64,000 nt of DNA, taken from contig CM030935.1 in the NCBI GenBank assembly GCA_018136815.1, forward strand, positions 2,268,192 through 2,332,191, read 5' to 3'. Positions 60,629 to 64,000 of this stretch are shown one piece after another. The notes under the pieces are model-generated. The model did not search any database, was not told the DNA's origin, and was given only the letters and a program-made list of their open reading frames with translations. The position numbers and the translations under genes were made by a program. Source of the stretch: Isochrysis galbana. Its lineage: Eukaryota; Haptophyta; Isochrysidales; Isochrysidaceae. The stretch's first letter is position 1, and each line of letters starts with the position of its first letter.

Positions 60629-61588
60629 TCACGCCGATGAGGCAAGCTGGCACGCAGCAAAGACACCCGACAGCCTACGGATGCGCTCATCCTCCGATCT
60701 GCGCCCACTCTCAATGGAAGATGGCAACCAGCGCAGAGAGGCGCCCTTGCGGGTCAGGACGTAGGCGGTACTAACGCTGACAGGGAACGCCGGGAGCATC
60801 GGAGGTTTCGCTGTGATAGTCATAGTCGACGAGCCATCCAACGACGAACAAGAAAATTTCGAGGCGCGCACACGGACACCCTTCAGGAAAGCTGCAGCGG
60901 CGGAGACTCCACGAATGTCACCGAACTCCCCATTTCGATAGATGATCCCCGACATCTTCTTCTCCCACATTACGGTCCAGATCTCAACACATCTCGAGTA
61001 CGTTTTGTCGAGCTCTAAATGGACTTCGATGCCACGAGGCGTCGTTTTGTGTGTCCAAGAGACGACGGCATCCGGTGGCACAATGTACGGCGGCACTCCA
61101 TGTTCCACAGCGAATCGCCGCGCTTGGCTATCGGGAGTGTCTTCCTGCCCAAGATCTCCCTCGATTTGGCTAATGCGGTGTTGCTTCCCTGCTTTATCCT
61201 TCACTAAGTTACCGGGACCCGCTGCAACGACTGCATCCTCTGGGTGGAAAGCAAGGGAGGCATCTGGTGATGATCCACAAGAAGAAGCATTCGGCGTATG
61301 CCCCAGCTCGGCTTCGAGACGACGGATAGGAAAGGCGACAGGCAGCGCCTGCAGCTTTGCATGCTCTCCACTAAGCTGAATCCGGCCTGTGGCGGCTGTC
61401 AGATCGTCGTTGGTCCAAAGCATTGCTGAGTTTGCCGACGCGTGCAGATCTTGCGGCTGGTGTGGGTCCTTCCTCCTCCTCCTCTGCCCACTGAACCACG
61501 AGACCGTCGACGAAAAGGACGAGGAGGACGAGAACGTGCCATCTGTCGTTCGCCGCGCCTGCTTTGACTTCCATGCCCTCGTCTTCAT
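60629..61588 (-). CDS. Hypothetical protein, unrecognised
   Basis: 319 aa from the first in-frame ATG (MKTRAWKSKQARRT); the frame is open further upstream, so an earlier exon is possible. The N-terminal ~45 residues are basic and Ser-rich. The middle has LWTNDDLTAATGRIQLSGEH and ALPVAFPIRRLEAELGH. The C-terminal half looks like a compact alpha/beta domain: EHGVPPYIVPPDAVVSWTHK, GIEVHLELDKTYSRCVEIWT, MSGIIYRNGEFGDIRGVSAA, TAYVLTRKGASLRWLPSSIE. Codon usage and length argue for a real gene, but no family comes to mind. An N-terminal mitochondrial or plastid leader is possible. Confidence 0.5.
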   Translation of the reverse strand: MKTRAWKSKQARRTTDGTFSSSSSFSSTVSWFSGQRRRRKDPHQPQDLHASANSAMLWTNDDLTAATGRIQLSGEHAKLQALPVAFPIRRLEAELGHTPNASSCGSSPDASLAFHPEDAVVAAGPGNLVKDKAGKQHRISQIEGDLGQEDTPDSQARRFAVEHGVPPYIVPPDAVVSWTHKTTPRGIEVHLELDKTYSRCVEIWTVMWEKKMSGIIYRNGEFGDIRGVSAAAAFLKGVRVRASKFSCSSLDGSSTMTITAKPPMLPAFPVSVSTAYVLTRKGASLRWLPSSIESGRRSEDERIRRLSGVFAACQLASSA

Positions 61589-62094
61589 CGGGCCCCGGAG
61601 GACGACTGAGGTCCCCGCTCGGACTGGCCCCTTCCTTGCGGGATGGAGCGCAAACAAGGCGCGAAGCTCGTCGGTTGCGCAGCCGCTCGCTTCCTCTTCA
61701 TCACGTACGCCCCCCCCCCCCTCCTTTCCTTCTCCTTCTCCTTCTCTCGGGTCTAGTCGGTAGAGAGAGAAGAATAGTTAGTAGTCCTCTGTGGTAGGCG
61801 TACAAGCGGGAGTTGGAGGAACTCAACTCTCGTATACTCCTAAAGCTCAAGCATAGTATTCATTTCTGACTGAATCGTTCCATCTTACCGTCCGAGACAG
61901 GCAGGGGGAGGGGGGGAGGATGAGGAGAGAGAGTGAGAATGAAGGGTGAAGGGGGAGGATAGGTGTCGTTCCGTCAATTGTGGGACATCAGTCGAATTGA
62001 GCGATCGAATGTCCACAGTTGTATATAGAGCAGTATTTTGAAATTAAATGCAGACTAGCATAACACCTTTTTTTCTCTGCTTCCCCCCGCGGTG
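61589..62094. other. Stretch without recognised gene
   Basis: Upstream side of the hypothetical gene: C/T runs at 61710-61750, then AT-richer DNA. No gene. Confidence 0.4.
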
Positions 62095-62480
62095 CATGTT
62101 CCCCCCGAGGGGGACGCCGTGTCAACGCTTTTCCCCTGCGTCTCACCTAAGGCCGACAACTACATAAACACATAGTTTAAGAGATATTTCGCACGGAGCA
62201 CCTGTGATGACTTTCAATCACATCGGTGCACGCCGTGCATGGGCACGGCGCGATGTGCATCGGTCCCCCCGCGGAGACGCCGTGCGTGCGCATGTCAACT
62301 TGTTCCCTTTGCGTAACCCCTTGAGGCCCACAACTACGTAAACTAGCCGTATAAGAGATGTTTCTTTACGCAGCACATGTGATGACTTGCAATCACATTG
62401 TGCACGCCGTGCGTGGGCACGGCGCGATGTGCATCGCCCCCCCCCCCCCCCCCGCGGGGGCGCCGTGCGTGCGCATAGCA
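62095..62480. repeat. Tandem repeat, ~165-185 bp unit, about 2.2 copies
   Basis: Blocks ACGCCGTGTC/ACGCCGTGCG, CCAACTAC.TAAAC-like, TAAGAGATRTTTC and GTGATGACTT.CAATCACAT recur in the same order from 62106, 62269 and 62453. Each unit includes the imperfect palindrome CACGCCGTGC..GGGCACGGCG. A long C run (62439-62456) lies in the last unit. Confidence 0.8.
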
Positions 62481-63305
62481 ACTTCCAGGAAGGTGCACGC
62501 CGTGCGTTCACTCTTTCCGCGGGGGAACTCTGGGCGCGGAGACCGGAACGTCCGAGCTTGCAAGCCCAAGGCGGACTGGGTCGTCCGCCACAACGAGGTC
62601 GTCGAAGAGCTGCGAGCTCGCGCTCGCAAGGCAATGGCAGAGGAGAAGGAGGAGCACAAGCGACAGATAGCCCACAGCCAGGGCCGCGCGATCGCTGCGA
62701 GCAACGAAGAGCACGCGCTGACCACCCCATCCCACCCATTCCATGCAGTGACCGCGGACCAGGTTTGCGAGGCTTGGATGAAGGTCATCGTCAAGAAAGC
62801 TCTGCCCCTCGACCTTGTGAACGATCGCCCCTTCCGTCAGGCGATTGCGCTGACGGCAAAGTGCGGATCGAAGAACTTGTTGATAGGAGTAGGAGCAGAT
62901 TTGCGAATGCCGCGCCGCAAGTTCTTTACTAAGAAGATGCTGCCGGCACTCGACGACAAACTTGACCCTGAAGTGCGGCAAAAAGTTATGAGTCTTGCCC
63001 AAACCACAGGAGTGACAATCATCTCAGATGGGTGGACGAGCGTACAAAGTCGGCCAATCATAAATGCGTTGGCGGCACTACCCATTGCTGGCGCTTTTTT
63101 CTTGGCTGCGGAGGCCACTTCAGGTGCAACGAAGGACGCGACTTACATCAAGAACTTTATCGTCAAGCAGATTCGTGCGTTCGATTTGGAAGATGTTGTT
63201 GCTGTTTGCATGGATGGAGCCTGCACATCAGCTTTCCCCTTGATCAATGCTGAGATGTCGGTCATCGAGCAGCATCCGATTCTAACTAAGTACAGAGTAA
63301 GAAGA
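62358..63305 (+). pseudogene. hAT transposase, DUF659-type N-terminal half
   Basis: The frame opens inside the tandem repeat, but protein-like sequence begins near 62560 (KPKADWVVRHNEVVEELRAR). It then runs VTADQVCEAWMKVIVKKALP, FRQAIALTAKCG, RRKFFTKKMLPALDDKLDP, TGVTIISDGWTSVQSRPIIN, FFLAAEATSGATKDATYIKN and VVAVCMDGACTSAFPLINAE, the DUF659/RNase-H start of hAT transposases, with the first two catalytic Asp positions (SDGW, MDGA). GTAAGA at 63297 may be a splice donor, but no downstream core or dimerisation region was found before 64000. This family differs from the other hAT remnants. Confidence 0.75.
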
Positions 63306-63689
63306 TTTTTATCATAATGGCTAATGGCGGGTGTATAATTGTAGTAGTAGATGTTTGGAGTGAGTATCATATGATATCAGATGTATGACATCATACTCAG
63401 TTCCATGGATGGCAAGTGTCATATGACGGTATGACGGAACAACCTGGAGAAAGGATCAATGTCAATGCCACGTCGACCCGTCGATGATTAGCTCAGTCAG
63501 AGGACGTGCGTACGTGCGTTGGGAAGACGTCGACCTATAGGCTATCGGGTGGACCCACCCGGTGCGCTCCTTGCACATCGAGTGTAGTCCGGACTCGGCA
63601 CTCGGCAACGGCGAAAGCAAGGGGCCAATTCGACTCTGCTATAGCTATATATATATAGCTAAATAAATAAAACATTCTACATAGGTGCA
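63306..63689. other. Stretch without recognised gene
   Basis: Contains ATCATATGATATCAGATG-type inverted repeats (63365-63400) and a TATATATATA run (63646-63656). No gene. Confidence 0.4.
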
Positions 63690-63785
63690 ATGGCCGTTGT
63701 CGGGACCGTCGTGCTCATAATATTCTTGGTCTTTGTCACATGGAAAGTCATGTTCAAGCGATCCACCGAAAAGAATTCAAAGTGA
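63690..63785 (+). CDS. Possible 31-aa single-pass membrane protein
   Basis: ATG-started frame MAVVGTVVLIIFLVFVTW followed by a basic, polar tail ending KRSTEKNSK. A clean hydrophobic helix with a positive C-terminus. A TATATATATA lies ~35 bp upstream. Too short to be sure; it may be an exon. Confidence 0.3.
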   Translation: MAVVGTVVLIIFLVFVTWKVMFKRSTEKNSK

Positions 63786-63812
63786 GCCTCAGAAACGCCG
63801 TGATCCATAAGA

Positions 63813-64000
63813 ATGGCTACTATGTATGACGTCGATCGGCTGAAAAACATGATAGGCACCTTCCTAGGCATCTTTGTACTTTGTACCCATTACCCATTAC
63901 CATTACCGCGGTCTCAACGATAGTGGTATCCGTGATGATGGGTGCCCAAGGGCTCGGGGTTGGGTTTGGAGTAGGCGTTGCACTAACTTTCCTTCTCCTC
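63813..64000 (+). other. Hydrophobic open frame(s) running off the window
   Basis: Two overlapping frames: MATMYDVDRLKNMIGTFLGI (63813-) and, in another frame, VSTIVVSVMMGAQGLGVGFG and GVGVALTFLLL up to the last base. Together they suggest a small multi-pass membrane protein, perhaps spliced, continuing beyond 64000. Confidence 0.25.

Noticed and set aside
62095-62480. CRISPR-like array
   Set aside because: Units are ~175 bp, few and without unique spacers, in a eukaryotic context; an ordinary tandem repeat.
63480-63560. tRNA gene (TTAGCTCAGTCAGAGG resembles a D-arm/A box)
   Set aside because: No B box, acceptor stem or anticodon arm could be folded around it.

Overview
The window reads as nuclear DNA of a single-celled eukaryotic alga with a complex (secondary or tertiary) plastid. 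A haptophyte or similar lineage is my best guess, but no marker in the window fixes the group. The evidence is: spliceosomal GT-AG introns of 72-239 bp; eukaryote-only proteins (UFM1 protease UFSP2, TRM61, DUS2, a Kgd4-type segment); a mitochondrial and an ER-entering protein; and a ClpC-type Hsp100 whose N-terminus has a signal peptide followed by a transit-like stretch, as expected for a plastid with extra membranes. The sequence is GC-rich, full of homopolymer runs, and carries one 100-base gap of N (41149-41248).

Host genes, left to right: a secreted 2-oxoglutarate/Fe(II) oxygenase (1882-3040, -); a spliced pogo-like transposase gene (4088-5670, -) head-to-head with a lipoyl-domain/Kgd4 fusion (5961-6611, +); a chromodomain protein or fragment (10385-10777, -); a START-domain protein (12979-14583, +); an acylated CRAL-TRIO/SEC14 protein (16624-18507, +); a mitochondrial TauD/TfdA-type dioxygenase (24897-26193, -); a secreted proline-rich protein (30533-31537, -); tRNA m1A58 methyltransferase TRM61 (34100-35182, +); an amino acid transporter (38413-40257, +); tRNA-dihydrouridine synthase DUS2 (43758-45239, -); a plastid ClpC-like chaperone with six exons (47073-50703, -); UFSP2 (56061-58101, +); and an unrecognised gene (60629-61588, -). 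They have unrelated functions and form no operon-like group. Two pairs are divergent and may share promoters: pogo-like with lipoyl-Kgd4, and clpC with UFSP2.

The rest is mobile DNA in several layers. One L1-like LINE family, together with ~750-bp deletion derivatives, supplies most of it. Its 5' ends carry a 20-nt palindrome (AACTAAGTTTATACTTAGTT) and its 3' ends finish in ATTAAGAAGTT; three insertions keep clean 17-21 bp target-site duplications. A 4.5-kb TTAA-flanked DNA transposon with a Kolobok/Mutator-like transposase sits between clpC and UFSP2 and has itself been invaded by LINEs. Also present are decayed hAT copies, two MITEs with exact target duplications (TA and 8 bp), a 2.3-kb TIR element of unknown superfamily, the C-terminal part of a Ty3/gypsy chromovirus fossil, and two further short SINE-like repeat families.

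The observations most worth following are the lipoyl-Kgd4 fusion (a possible rewiring of the 2-oxoglutarate dehydrogenase complex), the hairpin-capped LINE/derivative family with compensatory stem changes, the two-gene TTAA transposon, and the ClpC-like chaperone with no middle domain.
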